Shown: positions 44,863-54,351 of the stretch, one piece after another
Numbering within the stretch: the stretch's first letter is position 1
How the letters are laid out: each line of letters starts with the position of its first letter
NCBI GenBank assembly: GCA_015058045.1
Contig: SVDC01000004.1
Coordinates: 14,422 to 78,421, forward strand
Direction: 5' to 3'
DNA from: Cellulosilyticum sp.
GTDB lineage: Bacteria; Bacillota; Clostridia; Lachnospirales; Cellulosilyticaceae
DNA: 64,000 nucleotides
Made by a program: the position numbers and the translations under genes
Notes under the pieces: model-generated
Told to the model about the DNA's origin: nothing
The model's input: only the letters and a program-made list of their open reading frames with translations
Databases searched by the model: none

Positions 44863-46062
44863 ATGGGAAGAGCATTAATAATTGGAGCAGGTGGTGTAGC
44901 AAGTGTTGTTGTACATAAATGTTGCCAAAATGCAGAGGTATTTGAAGAAATTTGTATTGCAAGTAGAACGAAATCAAAATGTGACGCCCTTAAGGAAAAG
45001 TTAGATGGAGGCAAAACAAAAATTACGACAGCCAAGGTAGATGCAGATAATGTAGAAGAACTTATTGCATTAATCAATGACTATAAACCAGATATCGTTA
45101 TGAATATTGCACTGCCATACCAAGATTTAACGATTATGGAGGCTTGTCTTGCAACTAAAACACATTACTTAGATACAGCAAACTATGAGCCACCAGAAAC
45201 GGCTAAGTTTGAATATAGCTGGCAATGGGCTTATCGTAAAAGATTTGAAGAAGCAGGTATTACAGCCATATTAGGTTGTGGCTTTGATCCAGGTGTAACA
45301 GGGGTATTCTCAGCTTATGCCCAAAAACATTATTTTGATGAAATTCACTACATTGATATTTTAGATGCGAATGCTGGTGATCATGGTTATCCATTTGCAA
45401 CTAACTTTAATCCAGAGATTAATATTCGTGAAGTGACTGCTAAAGGAAGTTATATTGAAAATGGGGATTGGGTAGAAACAGAGCCAATGGAAATTAAACG
45501 CATCTATAACTTCCCTGAAATCGGTGAGAAAGATATGTATTTATTACATCATGAAGAATTAGAATCTCTTGCACTTAATATTAATGGGATTAAACGTATT
45601 CGTTTCTTTATGACTTTCTCTGAAAAATACTTAACACATCTTAATGTATTACAAAATGTAGGGATGACTTCTATTGAGCCTATTATGTATGAAGGCAAAG
45701 AAATTATTCCGCTTCAATTCTTAAAAGCTGTGCTTCCAGATCCAGCATCTCTTGGACCAAGAACAAAAGGAAAAACAAATATTGGTTGTATTTATCAAGG
45801 TATTAAAGATGGAAAACAAGTAAATTACTATGTATACAATGTATGTGATCATGAGGCATGTTATAAAGAAGTAGGCTCACAAGCAATTTCTTATACGACA
45901 GGTGTACCAGCTATGATTGGTGCCATGTTACTACTTAAAGGAGAATGGAAAAAGCCAGGTGTTTACAATGTAGAAGAGTTTAATCCAGATCCATTTATGG
46001 AAGCACTTAATAAGTGGGGCTTACCATGGAAAGAATCTTTCTCTCCAGAATTAGTAGATTAG
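44863..46062 (+). CDS. Carboxynorspermidine (carboxyspermidine) dehydrogenase
   Basis: The 399-aa saccharopine-dehydrogenase-like reductase has a Rossmann start RALIIGAGGVASVVVHKCCQN and the characteristic YLDTANYEPPE, GCGFDPGVTGVFSAYA and TTGVPAMIGAMLL blocks. It condenses aspartate semialdehyde with a diamine (putrescine or diaminopropane; agmatine in a related route) and reduces the imine. AGGAGG lies upstream. Its stop is 11 nt before the decarboxylase start, so the pair is coupled. Confidence 0.92.
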   Translation: MGRALIIGAGGVASVVVHKCCQNAEVFEEICIASRTKSKCDALKEKLDGGKTKITTAKVDADNVEELIALINDYKPDIVMNIALPYQDLTIMEACLATKTHYLDTANYEPPETAKFEYSWQWAYRKRFEEAGITAILGCGFDPGVTGVFSAYAQKHYFDEIHYIDILDANAGDHGYPFATNFNPEINIREVTAKGSYIENGDWVETEPMEIKRIYNFPEIGEKDMYLLHHEELESLALNINGIKRIRFFMTFSEKYLTHLNVLQNVGMTSIEPIMYEGKEIIPLQFLKAVLPDPASLGPRTKGKTNIGCIYQGIKDGKQVNYYVYNVCDHEACYKEVGSQAISYTTGVPAMIGAMLLLKGEWKKPGVYNVEEFNPDPFMEALNKWGLPWKESFSPELVD

Positions 46063-46073
46063 GAGTTAAAGGG

Positions 46074-47219
46074 ATGAAATTTGAGACGGATTTAGATTTT
46101 AGAAATCTTTCTACACCATGTTATGTAGTAGATGAACGTTTACTCATTAAAAACTTAGAGATATTAAAATCAATAGAAGAACGTACGGAGGCTAAAGTGC
46201 TTTTAGCCACGAAGGCGTTTTCTATGTATAAAACCTTTCCACTTATTGGAAGATACTTGAGTGGGGTAACATCTAGTTCTCTTCATGAAGCAAGACTAGG
46301 CTATGAAGAAATGGGAAAAGAGGTTCATATTTATGCAGCTGCTTATAGAGAAGACGACTTTGAGGAGATTATGAATTATTCCAATCATATTATATTTAAC
46401 TCTTTTAAGCAGTGGAGAAAATTTAAAGAGCGTATTAGGCAGTATCCTAAGAAAATCAGTTGTGGACTTCGCATCAATCCAGGTTATGCAGAGGTAGCAA
46501 CAGAGCTTTATAATCCGTGTGCTCCTCATTCACGTATGGGCATTACGATAGAAGATTTTGAAGCTGACTCATTAGAAGGGATAGAAGGTTTACATTTTCA
46601 TGCTATGTGTGAGCAAAACTCAGATACATTAGAGCGTATCTTAGAAGTAGTAGAAGAAAAGTTTGGTCCTTATATGCACCAAATGAAATGGATTAACTTT
46701 GGTGGTGGCCATCATATTACAAGAGAAGATTATGATTTGGAAAAACTCATTACATGTATCCAGCATATACAAAATACTTATAACGTACAGGTTTATCTAG
46801 AGCCAGGCGAGGCAGTTGCTTTAAATACAGGGTATTTAGTGACAACAGTCCTAGAAACTATGAAAAATGGCATAGATATTGCCATATTAGATACCTCGGC
46901 TACTTGTCATATGCCTGATGTACTGGAAATGCCTTATAGGCCACAGATTATTGGAGCAGGAGAGCCAGGTGAAAAAGCTTATACCTATCGTTTAGGCAGT
47001 GCTACTTGCTTGTCAGGTGATGTGATTGGAGATTATTCTTTTGATGTACCTCTAGAGGAAGGACAGCGATTAGTTTTTTGTGATATGGCTATTTACTCTA
47101 TGGTAAAAAATAATACCTTTAATGGTATTAACTTACCAGATATTGTGTTGTATAAGGAAGATACAGGTTTTGAAATTGTAAAATCGTTCGGGTATGAAGA
47201 CTTTAAAAGAAGGCTTTAA
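46074..47219 (+). CDS. nspC: Carboxynorspermidine (carboxyspermidine) decarboxylase
   Basis: The 381-aa PLP enzyme of the alanine-racemase fold decarboxylates the product of the preceding dehydrogenase to (nor)spermidine. It shows the family start LSTPCYVVDERLL, the cofactor Lys47 in LLATKAFSM, SSLHEARLG, INFGGGHHITR and the EPGEAVALNTGY and SATCLSGDVIGDY segments. AGGAG lies 8 nt before the ATG at 46074. The longer frame overlapping the dehydrogenase lacks support. Confidence 0.93.
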   Translation: MKFETDLDFRNLSTPCYVVDERLLIKNLEILKSIEERTEAKVLLATKAFSMYKTFPLIGRYLSGVTSSSLHEARLGYEEMGKEVHIYAAAYREDDFEEIMNYSNHIIFNSFKQWRKFKERIRQYPKKISCGLRINPGYAEVATELYNPCAPHSRMGITIEDFEADSLEGIEGLHFHAMCEQNSDTLERILEVVEEKFGPYMHQMKWINFGGGHHITREDYDLEKLITCIQHIQNTYNVQVYLEPGEAVALNTGYLVTTVLETMKNGIDIAILDTSATCHMPDVLEMPYRPQIIGAGEPGEKAYTYRLGSATCLSGDVIGDYSFDVPLEEGQRLVFCDMAIYSMVKNNTFNGINLPDIVLYKEDTGFEIVKSFGYEDFKRRL

Positions 47220-47364
47220 AAGAAAAGAGGTCAATTGATTGGTGGCCCCAATTTTAAAAGATGAAGTACATCAGATAAAAGATAGATAAATGAGCATGTT
47301 TAAAACAGGACAAGAATATACTGTTTAATAAATAGCGGTATTTTTGAAGAATGAAGGTGAGCAC

Positions 47365-48174
47365 ATGCTTATTTATCTTTTAATAGCGGTTATAGGGGTC
47401 CAGCTTATTAGAAGTGTACCCAAGCAGTCTTTAAGTTTTGAGGATATCTTGACTTATCTTATGCCTTATTGGAAAAAAGGGAATACCCAAGATCGTATTT
47501 TAGAAGTCCTTCAACTATTTATTATAGGGTGTATTGGGATACTAGAGGCTTTTAGGACACAAGGGAATACTCAAAAACTTTGTGTGTTTTTATTAACTTT
47601 TATAACTTTAGTATGGCTTGTTAAGCTATTACTTTGTATTATAGAATGGTTCCAGGAATATATAAAAACGATGTCTATCAATATTCTTTTTGCTCTAGTA
47701 GTACCGATTATAGTGAGCGCTAATTTAAAACAATTAGATGATCAAATAGAAATAAGCTTATGTCTTTGTGCACTGTTTATGAGTTTAATGATTGTTTATA
47801 TGGAGCTGATTAGTATTGTAATAGGGAAGGGAACCTATAAAAGGACAGCCAAGTATTTAAGTATCAGTAGTGCATCTAAATTAAAAAGTATTTTAACTTG
47901 GTTTTTTATTATATTGGTAAATCTCTATACACTTGTGCTTTTTATACAGTTTTACATAGAAACAAGTAGTTATCATTTTATAGAAACAAAGGCACTGAAT
48001 AAGGCGTCAGCTATAGATCTTTTTTATTATTTAATTGTGACTTTTACAACAGTAGGATTTGGAGATATTAGTCCTCATACTTTACTGGCAAAGATGGTAA
48101 CTGCACTTATAGCCCTATCAGGAATGATTTTTACAGGAATTTTTGTAGGGTGTATTTTAAATTTAACAGAGTAA
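47365..48174 (+). CDS. Potassium channel-like membrane protein
   Basis: This 269-aa protein has about five N-terminal hydrophobic segments. Near its C-terminus is a pore module: a membrane helix (about 178-198), the selectivity filter TTVGFGD at 228-234 and a last helix (about 245-266). The filter is typical of two-helix K+ channels (Ion_trans_2). No RCK/TrkA nucleotide-binding domain follows. ATG 47365 with GAAGGTGA upstream is preferred to the TTG seven codons earlier. It is a single gene. Confidence 0.82.
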   Translation: MLIYLLIAVIGVQLIRSVPKQSLSFEDILTYLMPYWKKGNTQDRILEVLQLFIIGCIGILEAFRTQGNTQKLCVFLLTFITLVWLVKLLLCIIEWFQEYIKTMSINILFALVVPIIVSANLKQLDDQIEISLCLCALFMSLMIVYMELISIVIGKGTYKRTAKYLSISSASKLKSILTWFFIILVNLYTLVLFIQFYIETSSYHFIETKALNKASAIDLFYYLIVTFTTVGFGDISPHTLLAKMVTALIALSGMIFTGIFVGCILNLTE

Positions 48175-48229
48175 AGAACTATAATAAAAGGCCGTTTAAA
48201 TTAGATATTAAAAAATGAGTTAGGATATT

Positions 48230-48284
48230 CTTGCATATAAAAAGAATCGCTTCCATAAAGGATGCGATTCTTTTTATATGCAAG
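48230..48284. terminator. 21-bp perfect hairpin between convergent genes
   Basis: Arms 48230-48250 and 48264-48284 are exactly complementary over 21 bp, with an inner TCC/GGA. Embedded A- and T-runs suggest it terminates both the channel gene and the opposing transporter gene. Confidence 0.8.
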
Positions 48285-48307
48285 GATTAAACAATAGATG
48301 AATAGAC

Positions 48308-49501
48308 TTAGTGGTCATAAGAAGAAATAGAGGTTGAAACATAATTGGTATCTACTGTAATAACCGTATAGTAAGTGTCATCTATTTTTTTGATTTCCTT
48401 ATCAATCAGTCCTGCTAAGAGGGTAGGTTTCATCTTAAGATGAACAGGAACAAGCACATCAAAAATAATATTGGTATGAGTTTTACCTACAACAAGACGA
48501 AAATCATGAATAGAAAGTTCAGAGTCAATTTTAGATACAATAGATTGTACTTGTTCTTTCAGGGCATTGCTTTTTTCATCATTTGTAAGAATAGGATCAA
48601 GATGAATAACTAGGTTAATCCCAAGCTCCTTAGCAAAGTCTTTTTCAATAATATCGATTAAATCGTGACATTCTAGTAAATGGGCATCAGCAGGTACTTC
48701 CGCATGAACAGAAGCAAAATATTGATTAGGACCATAACTATGCAGAACTAAATCATGATAGCCACTAATAGTAGGATAGCTCATCAGTTTCTGTTGAACA
48801 TTTTGAATTAATTCAGGAGAAGGTGCTTCTCCTAGCAGGGGATTAATAGTTTCTTTTACTAGATTAAAGCCAGAATAGAAAATAAAAATCCCAACGAAAA
48901 TTCCCATATAGCCATCTAAATTAATTCCTGTAAAAAAGGCAATCAGGAGTGCAATCAGCACGGCACTTGTAGCAATAACATCATTTAGGCTATCTGTAGC
49001 TGTAGCAATCATGGTTGTGGAATTAATGCGTTTTCCTAGGTTTCGATTAAATAGGAAAAGCCATATTTTAGTTAAAATAGAAAGCACTAATACAATGACC
49101 ATAGACCAGCTAAAACTTAATGGCTCTGGATTTAAGATTTTATTAAAGGAAGAACGAATGAGCTCTAAACCAAGTAATAAGATGATAAACGAAACAATAA
49201 GACCAGATAAATATTCAATACGTGCATGACCATAAGGATGATCTTCATCAGCAGGTTTACTAGAGAGCTTAAAACCAATTAAGGTAACAATAGAAGAGCC
49301 TGCATCAGATAAGTTATTAATCCCATCAGCTAATATGGCAATACTACTACTCATAAGTCCGATAGCAATTTTACTAGTACAAAGAAAGACATTTGCAATA
49401 ATACCTACTATTCCACCTAATAAGCCATAAGCTTCGCGTACTTTAAAGTCCTTTACGTTGTCATAATCCTTTATAAAACGCTTGATTAAAAAAACTGTCA
49501 T
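48308..49501 (-). CDS. Cation diffusion facilitator family metal exporter (probably Mn-type)
   Basis: The 397-aa exporter has six membrane helices and a cytoplasmic C-terminal domain longer than usual (a second regulatory module from about residue 310). The transport-site residues read Asn62...Asp66 in helix 2 (NNLSD) and Asp170...Asp174 in helix 5 (DSLND). Zinc exporters usually carry His-Asp/His-Asp. The Asn-Asp/Asp-Asp set matches what I recall for manganese exporters such as MntE, so Mn2+ is favoured. GGGGGA lies 4 nt before the ATG. It is co-transcribed 9 nt after the DHH gene. Confidence 0.9.
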   Translation of the reverse strand: MTVFLIKRFIKDYDNVKDFKVREAYGLLGGIVGIIANVFLCTSKIAIGLMSSSIAILADGINNLSDAGSSIVTLIGFKLSSKPADEDHPYGHARIEYLSGLIVSFIILLLGLELIRSSFNKILNPEPLSFSWSMVIVLVLSILTKIWLFLFNRNLGKRINSTTMIATATDSLNDVIATSAVLIALLIAFFTGINLDGYMGIFVGIFIFYSGFNLVKETINPLLGEAPSPELIQNVQQKLMSYPTISGYHDLVLHSYGPNQYFASVHAEVPADAHLLECHDLIDIIEKDFAKELGINLVIHLDPILTNDEKSNALKEQVQSIVSKIDSELSIHDFRLVVGKTHTNIIFDVLVPVHLKMKPTLLAGLIDKEIKKIDDTYYTVITVDTNYVSTSISSYDH

Positions 49502-49510
49502 ATAATCCCC

Positions 49511-50455
49511 CTATTTGGAATCTAAGTGAAAAATATGGTTGATAACCATTTCACGAATATCATCTTGAACTGGTAAGCCAGCTGCTTTAGCATGACCACC
49601 ACCACCAAATAAAGCAGCAATTTCAGCAAGATTAACATCTTCTTTAATGGTACGACAAGAAACGCCTCCACCGACATTAATCATAGCAATAAAATCATAT
49701 TCAGGATGAAGGAGAGCCAACTGATTACCAAGTTCGCTTTGAAAACGATTGGCAAAGACAATTCCAGCTTTATAGCCTGCAATTTCTTTTTCAACTAATT
49801 CTTCATTACGAGATTCAATATAGCCATCAATTTCATTTTGCCTAATCTCTAAAAGTAGCTTTTGTGTATCATCAAAGTAAAAGTCATTAGAATCTTCTTC
49901 TAAGCGTGTCATCCAGTAGTCTAAGAAACGTTCTTTTCCAAGAATAAAGAATAGGTCATTAAGTTGTTTGGCTTCTAAGTCATCAAAAGCTTGCCAGTCC
50001 CAAGTGTCATAGCGGCGCACTTTTTCTACAAAGCTTTTGACAAGGGGTGAATCAAGACGTTCTTTAAAAGGTACATCTAAGCCTTTAAGCGCTTCATAAA
50101 AAAGGGAAGTACCACTACATTTTACACCTTCTGCATCTTCAATCGTGATATGTGCCCAAGGGTATTGATTCAGTTCAATGGCACTAATATGATGATCGAT
50201 TAAGGTGATATGCTCTTTTGTTTGATTCGTTGTTTCATTAATGAGCGCAGCGATTTCATCTTTCACTGAGATATCGGTTATATAACAATGTTCAAATTCT
50301 GTAGTGTGTGATTCCTCTATATATAATTTGAGTTTATCATTAATGTCTTCATAGCGGCAGCTTTCAAAGTCTACTGATTCTCGTCCAAATGCAAGTTTAG
50401 CTAATAAAACGCAAGCTAATCCGTCTAAATCATTATGTGTAAAAAGTTTAATCAT
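49511..50455 (-). CDS. DHH-family phosphoesterase
   Basis: In this 314-aa protein the N-terminal DHH domain has THNDLDGLAC, TDISVKDE and LIDHHIS metal motifs. The C-terminal DHHA1 domain ends with GGGGHAKAAGLPV. Related proteins cleave oligoribonucleotides, pApA/cyclic-dinucleotide products or polyphosphate. The exact substrate is not visible; the Mn-dependence of the family fits the Mn-type exporter gene that follows in the same operon. AAGGAG precedes the ATG. Confidence 0.88.
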   Translation of the reverse strand: MIKLFTHNDLDGLACVLLAKLAFGRESVDFESCRYEDINDKLKLYIEESHTTEFEHCYITDISVKDEIAALINETTNQTKEHITLIDHHISAIELNQYPWAHITIEDAEGVKCSGTSLFYEALKGLDVPFKERLDSPLVKSFVEKVRRYDTWDWQAFDDLEAKQLNDLFFILGKERFLDYWMTRLEEDSNDFYFDDTQKLLLEIRQNEIDGYIESRNEELVEKEIAGYKAGIVFANRFQSELGNQLALLHPEYDFIAMINVGGGVSCRTIKEDVNLAEIAALFGGGGHAKAAGLPVQDDIREMVINHIFHLDSK

Positions 50456-50607
50456 AAATATGCTCCTTAAGTAATTTCCATAGCAGTTTAAGCTATTAGT
50501 ATTTTATTATTATAAATCGTGTAATTCTTTTTGAATAGGTATATAATAGAAAAGTAAGCTTAGGCAAACTCAGATAAAGTTAAGAAACATGTAGGGAGGA
50601 AAGAAAA

Positions 50608-51477
50608 ATGAATATAGATCGAAATGCATCATGTTGGTGCGGGAGCGGTAAAAAATATAAAAAATGTCATTTAGATTTTGATGAAAAAATAAAAGCCTAT
50701 GAATTAAAAGGTTATGAAGTACCACCAAGAGAAATTATTAAAACGCCAGCAGATGTAGAAGGCATGAAAAAAGCAGCTGTTGTGAATAATGGCGTTTTAG
50801 ATTTAGTAGGTGAAAAGATTTGTGCGGGAATGAGTACAGAAGAAATTAATACACTTGTTCATGAATATACTATAGCACATGGAGGGATTCCAGCACCATT
50901 AAACTATGAAGGCTATCCAAAAAGTGTTTGTGTATCCATTAATAATGTAGTATGTCATGGGATTCCATCTGAAGAAATCATCATTAAAGAGGGTGATATC
51001 GTCAATGTGGATGTCACAACAATTGTAGATGGTTATTATGCAGATGCTTCTAGAATGTTTATGATTGGCAAGGTTAGTGAAGAAGCAGAGCGTTTAGTAC
51101 GTGTAGCTAAAGAATGTATGGAAATTGGTATTGCAGCAGCCAAACCATGGGGGTTTATTGGTGATATTGGTGCAGCAGTTTATGAACATGCAGCAAAAAA
51201 TGGTTATTCAATTGTAATAGACTTAGGTGGGCATGGTATTGGAAAGCAGTTTCATGAAGAACCTTTTGTACCACATGTGGGAGAAGAAGGAGAAGGTATG
51301 CTTTTAGTACCAGGTATGACGATAACAGTAGAGCCAATGGTTAATGCAGGCGACTATGAAGTTTATTTTGACGAAGAAGATGGTTGGACAGTTTATACAG
51401 AAGATGGGTCTTTATCTGCACAATGGGAAAAGACTATTTTAATTACAGAAACTGGCGTGGAAGTGATTGCACACTAA
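50608..51477 (+). CDS. map: Methionine aminopeptidase with N-terminal SEC-C motif
   Basis: The 289-aa protein carries an N-terminal SEC-C zinc motif (Cys9, Cys11, Cys20, His21 in CWCGSGKKYKKCH). The type I MetAP domain follows, with the metal ligands in VDVTTIVDGYYADASRMF, GHGIGKQFHEEPFVPH, TVEPMV and QWEKTILIT. It removes initiator methionine. The SEC-C motif is the same as in SecA and probably aids ribosome association. It is a stand-alone gene, so probably a second MetAP besides the one usually found in the ribosomal protein operon. Confidence 0.94.
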   Translation: MNIDRNASCWCGSGKKYKKCHLDFDEKIKAYELKGYEVPPREIIKTPADVEGMKKAAVVNNGVLDLVGEKICAGMSTEEINTLVHEYTIAHGGIPAPLNYEGYPKSVCVSINNVVCHGIPSEEIIIKEGDIVNVDVTTIVDGYYADASRMFMIGKVSEEAERLVRVAKECMEIGIAAAKPWGFIGDIGAAVYEHAAKNGYSIVIDLGGHGIGKQFHEEPFVPHVGEEGEGMLLVPGMTITVEPMVNAGDYEVYFDEEDGWTVYTEDGSLSAQWEKTILITETGVEVIAH

Positions 51478-51485
51478 TAAATCTT

Positions 51486-51525
51486 AAAAAGAGGTGTCTT
51501 AGTAAAAGCTAAGCACCTCTTTTTA
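51486..51525 (+). terminator. Terminator after map
   Basis: AAAAAGAGGTG...CTTAG pairs with CTAAG...ACCTCTTTTT with one mismatch, then T-rich sequence. Confidence 0.85.
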
Positions 51526-51659
51526 ATTTAAAGGAGGAAAAGTAGTTGAGCCCTAGCAATACGATAAGGCCAAAGAATATATCATAAAACTAAGCAAAAG
51601 AATAGCAATAATAGTAGAGGGATACAATACAATTAATAGACTGATTTTGAGGTGGCAAT

Positions 51660-52592
51660 ATGCAGTGCTTTTACATCACACAAGAAGAAAAAATGATGCA
51701 GATTTCTATTCATCAAATAAAGGAAGTTAATAGGCCTTACTGTGTCATTTTATCTAAGGAAGAGTGGAAGCGGGTTTATCAAACATTTAATGTATCAGAA
51801 ATGATAAAAGAAGCTTGCTTAAATATAGGGGAATCTAATACAGTAGAGTTCTATGGTCAGTATGATTTAGGAATATTACAGCGAATGAAATGGGAACAGG
51901 GCAGTTATAGAGCAGATAGTGTTCGTTTTTTAAGTTATAAAAAGGCATTATTTATTATTGTAGATGAGTTATATGTTTGGTTAAATACTCTAATGACAAC
52001 ATTAATAAACGAAAAAGAAATACACTATACTCTAGGGTATCTGTTTTATAGGCTGATTGATTGTGTGATTGCGGAGGATAAAAAGTATTTAGAACAAATG
52101 GAAAAAAGGACAGAGCAGTTAGAAGAAGAGGTGCTGAATGAAGTAGTACAACATTTTATTCAGGACATTATAGGGATTAGGAAGCAGATTACTATTTTTA
52201 AGCGGCACTATGATCCTTTAGCAGATATTATAGAAGATTTCATTAGTAATGAAAATGAAATGTGTACACAAGAGGATATACGCTATTTTAAAATCTTAAA
52301 AAATCGTATTAATCGATTAAATCATCTAATTGATACCGTAGATGATTATGCCACTCATGTAAGAGAAGCTTATGATGCCCAAATTGATATTAGATTAAAT
52401 CGAATTATGAAATATTTTACCTTAATGACAAGCCTTTTCTTCCCACTCACCCTAATTGTGGGATGGTATGGGATGAACTTTACCAGCATGCCTGAAGTTT
52501 CATGGAAGTATGGTTATCTCTATGTCATAATACTTAGTATACTCAGTAGTATTTTATGTTTGTATTTCTTTAAGAAAAAGAAGTGGCTTTAA
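51660..52592 (+). CDS. CorA-family divalent cation transporter
   Basis: The 310-aa protein has a large cytoplasmic N-terminal domain with long helices. Two C-terminal membrane helices follow, the first ending in the GMN motif (WYGMNFTSMPE), and a basic tail (FKKKKWL). This is the CorA Mg2+/Co2+ channel pattern. The N-terminal 40 residues are divergent. GAGGTGG lies 4 nt before the ATG. Confidence 0.9.
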   Translation: MQCFYITQEEKMMQISIHQIKEVNRPYCVILSKEEWKRVYQTFNVSEMIKEACLNIGESNTVEFYGQYDLGILQRMKWEQGSYRADSVRFLSYKKALFIIVDELYVWLNTLMTTLINEKEIHYTLGYLFYRLIDCVIAEDKKYLEQMEKRTEQLEEEVLNEVVQHFIQDIIGIRKQITIFKRHYDPLADIIEDFISNENEMCTQEDIRYFKILKNRINRLNHLIDTVDDYATHVREAYDAQIDIRLNRIMKYFTLMTSLFFPLTLIVGWYGMNFTSMPEVSWKYGYLYVIILSILSSILCLYFFKKKKWL

Positions 52593-52712
52593 AAGGATTT
52601 ACTTTTAAGGATAAAAGTAGTTATACTAATAGAAAAGGATAACTAGGTAAAGATACAACAGACTTTAAATATAGAAAGTCTTTGCAAACTAAAGAAATAC
52701 TGGGAGGAAAAT

Positions 52713-53351
52713 ATGAATATTATTGAGGGAATTTATGAGCGAAAAAGTATTAGAAAGTATACCGAAGCACCGGTTCAGAAAGAAGATTTAATGACCTGTT
52801 TAAAAGCAGCATGCCAGGCGCCTTCACCGAAGCATCAGCAAAATTGGCATTTTGTAGTGATTCAAAATAGAGAGATGATTAGTCAAATTGCAAATCTGGT
52901 AAAAGCACGCCATGAAAGCATTGCAGCTTATGCAGAAGATGAAAAAACGAAAGAAAAGTTTATGAAACTTATGCGTTATTATACGTTATTTGAAGGGGCA
53001 CCAGTATTAGTCGTTGTTTATGCAAAACCTTATTTTATGATTGAAGAAAAAATATTAAAACAAGAGGAAAATATGCAAGAGGTTATTGAGGCTATAAAAT
53101 CTACACAATCGGCTGCACAGGCTATTGGAGCAGCAGTAGAAAACTTTTTATTAACAGCTACCCATTTAGGTTATGGGACTTGTTACATGACAGGCCCGGC
53201 ACATGCTAAAAAGGAGATTGAGGCATTAATAGGAACAGTTTCAGAATCATATGAAATGATGTCTATGATTGCTATGGGGGTACCGGTAGAAAGTGTATCT
53301 GATAAACCTGAGCGTATGCCATTAGAAGAAGTTGTAACTTTTATAGATTAA
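52713..53351 (+). CDS. Nitroreductase-family FMN oxidoreductase
   Basis: The 212-aa flavoprotein has the family start IYERKSIRKYTEAPV, FMN-binding AACQAPSPKHQQNWHFVVI, AAQAIGAAVENFLLTATHLGYGTCYM and a C-terminal ERMPLEEVV. Two-electron reduction of nitro or quinone compounds is the family activity. The true substrate is unknown. AGGAGG precedes the ATG. Confidence 0.9.
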   Translation: MNIIEGIYERKSIRKYTEAPVQKEDLMTCLKAACQAPSPKHQQNWHFVVIQNREMISQIANLVKARHESIAAYAEDEKTKEKFMKLMRYYTLFEGAPVLVVVYAKPYFMIEEKILKQEENMQEVIEAIKSTQSAAQAIGAAVENFLLTATHLGYGTCYMTGPAHAKKEIEALIGTVSESYEMMSMIAMGVPVESVSDKPERMPLEEVVTFID

Positions 53352-53367
53352 AAGGCTAATTCAAAAT

Positions 53368-53414
53368 AGGACTATCGAACAGTTATTTGCAACTATTTGA
53401 TAGTCCTGTTTTTA
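53368..53414. terminator. Terminator between nitroreductase and deacetylase genes
   Basis: AGGACTATC (53368-53376) pairs with GATAGTCCT (53399-53407), followed by TGTTTTT. It ends 4 nt before the stop of the opposing gene, so it may work both ways. Confidence 0.75.
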
Positions 53415-53417
53415 TCC

Positions 53418-54143
53418 TTACTTAAACTTATAATAATAAGGCTCTGTATTTTGATCGATGGCTTTAAAAGTATAGCCTTCACTGACATAGTAATCAATGA
53501 TTTCATCTAGTGCAGCGCAAGTATTTTTATTATTAGAATTGCAGTGAGCTAAAATAATACGACGGGTACTTCGATCCATACATTTTTTTGCATTTTGGAG
53601 AAAATTTTCAGGAGATAAGTTACCCTTAATCCCATCCTGTAAATCCACATTCCAATCAAAAATTAAATAGCCTTTTTCACAGAGTTTTGTATAAAAGTTT
53701 TTATTGAGTCTCCCTGCACTACCTCCAGGAAAGCGAATGGCTTTAATGTCTAAAGTTGTGCCAAGTACTTCATTAATAGTAGTATTGGTTTTTTCCATTT
53801 CACCAATAAAACTTTCTGGATTTTTATAAATGATTTTAAAGTTATGGCTATAAGTATGAAGACCTAGTCCATGCCCTTCCTCATAAATACGTTTGAGGAT
53901 AGCCTCTCGGCCTTTAATTTCTTTTCCAACAAGAAAAAAAGTGGCCTTTATGTTTTTAGCTTTTAGGACATCTAAAATTTCTTCAGTGATCTTTGGAGTA
54001 GGTCCATCATCAAAAGTGAGATAAACAAATTTCTCATCATTTTGTGAAGGTATAGAAGATGCCCTTAATGGATTTGAAAAAGATGAAAAAAATATAAATA
54101 ACAATAAAAACAAGTAATAGTTCAATTTACAATAGTACTTCAT
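53418..54143 (-). CDS. Secreted polysaccharide deacetylase (NodB/CE4)
   Basis: The 241-aa exported enzyme has an N-terminal hydrophobic signal (about residues 8-28). The CE4 motifs appear in order: TFDDGPTP (catalytic and metal Asp), HTYSH (two metal His), RFPGGSAGR and DWNVD. The last motif reads ILAHCNSN rather than the usual ILxHD. It probably deacetylates peptidoglycan or another N-acetyl-glycan at the cell surface. AGGGAG lies upstream on this strand. Confidence 0.92.
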   Translation of the reverse strand: MKYYCKLNYYLFLLLFIFFSSFSNPLRASSIPSQNDEKFVYLTFDDGPTPKITEEILDVLKAKNIKATFFLVGKEIKGREAILKRIYEEGHGLGLHTYSHNFKIIYKNPESFIGEMEKTNTTINEVLGTTLDIKAIRFPGGSAGRLNKNFYTKLCEKGYLIFDWNVDLQDGIKGNLSPENFLQNAKKCMDRSTRRIILAHCNSNNKNTCAALDEIIDYYVSEGYTFKAIDQNTEPYYYKFK

Positions 54144-54351
54144 AACACTCCCTCTTTACATAAGTAATCTTATAGATAAAGTTAGTATGGACAAATTCTT
54201 AATAAAATATAGAAAAATTTTTATGTGTATAAAAGAAATATCAAAAATACTCAAGGAAACGGAAATAAAAGGATAGTTTTAGAGATTTTATTGTATTATT
54301 AGTTTTTAAAGGATATAATAATAAAAAGATAGTAAAAGGGGGAGGAGAAAG

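Noticed and set aside
52600..52619. 8-bp hairpin after the CorA gene
   Set aside because: TACTTTTA/TAAAAGTA pairs well, but no T-run follows and the sequence is AT-rich, so I do not call it a terminator.
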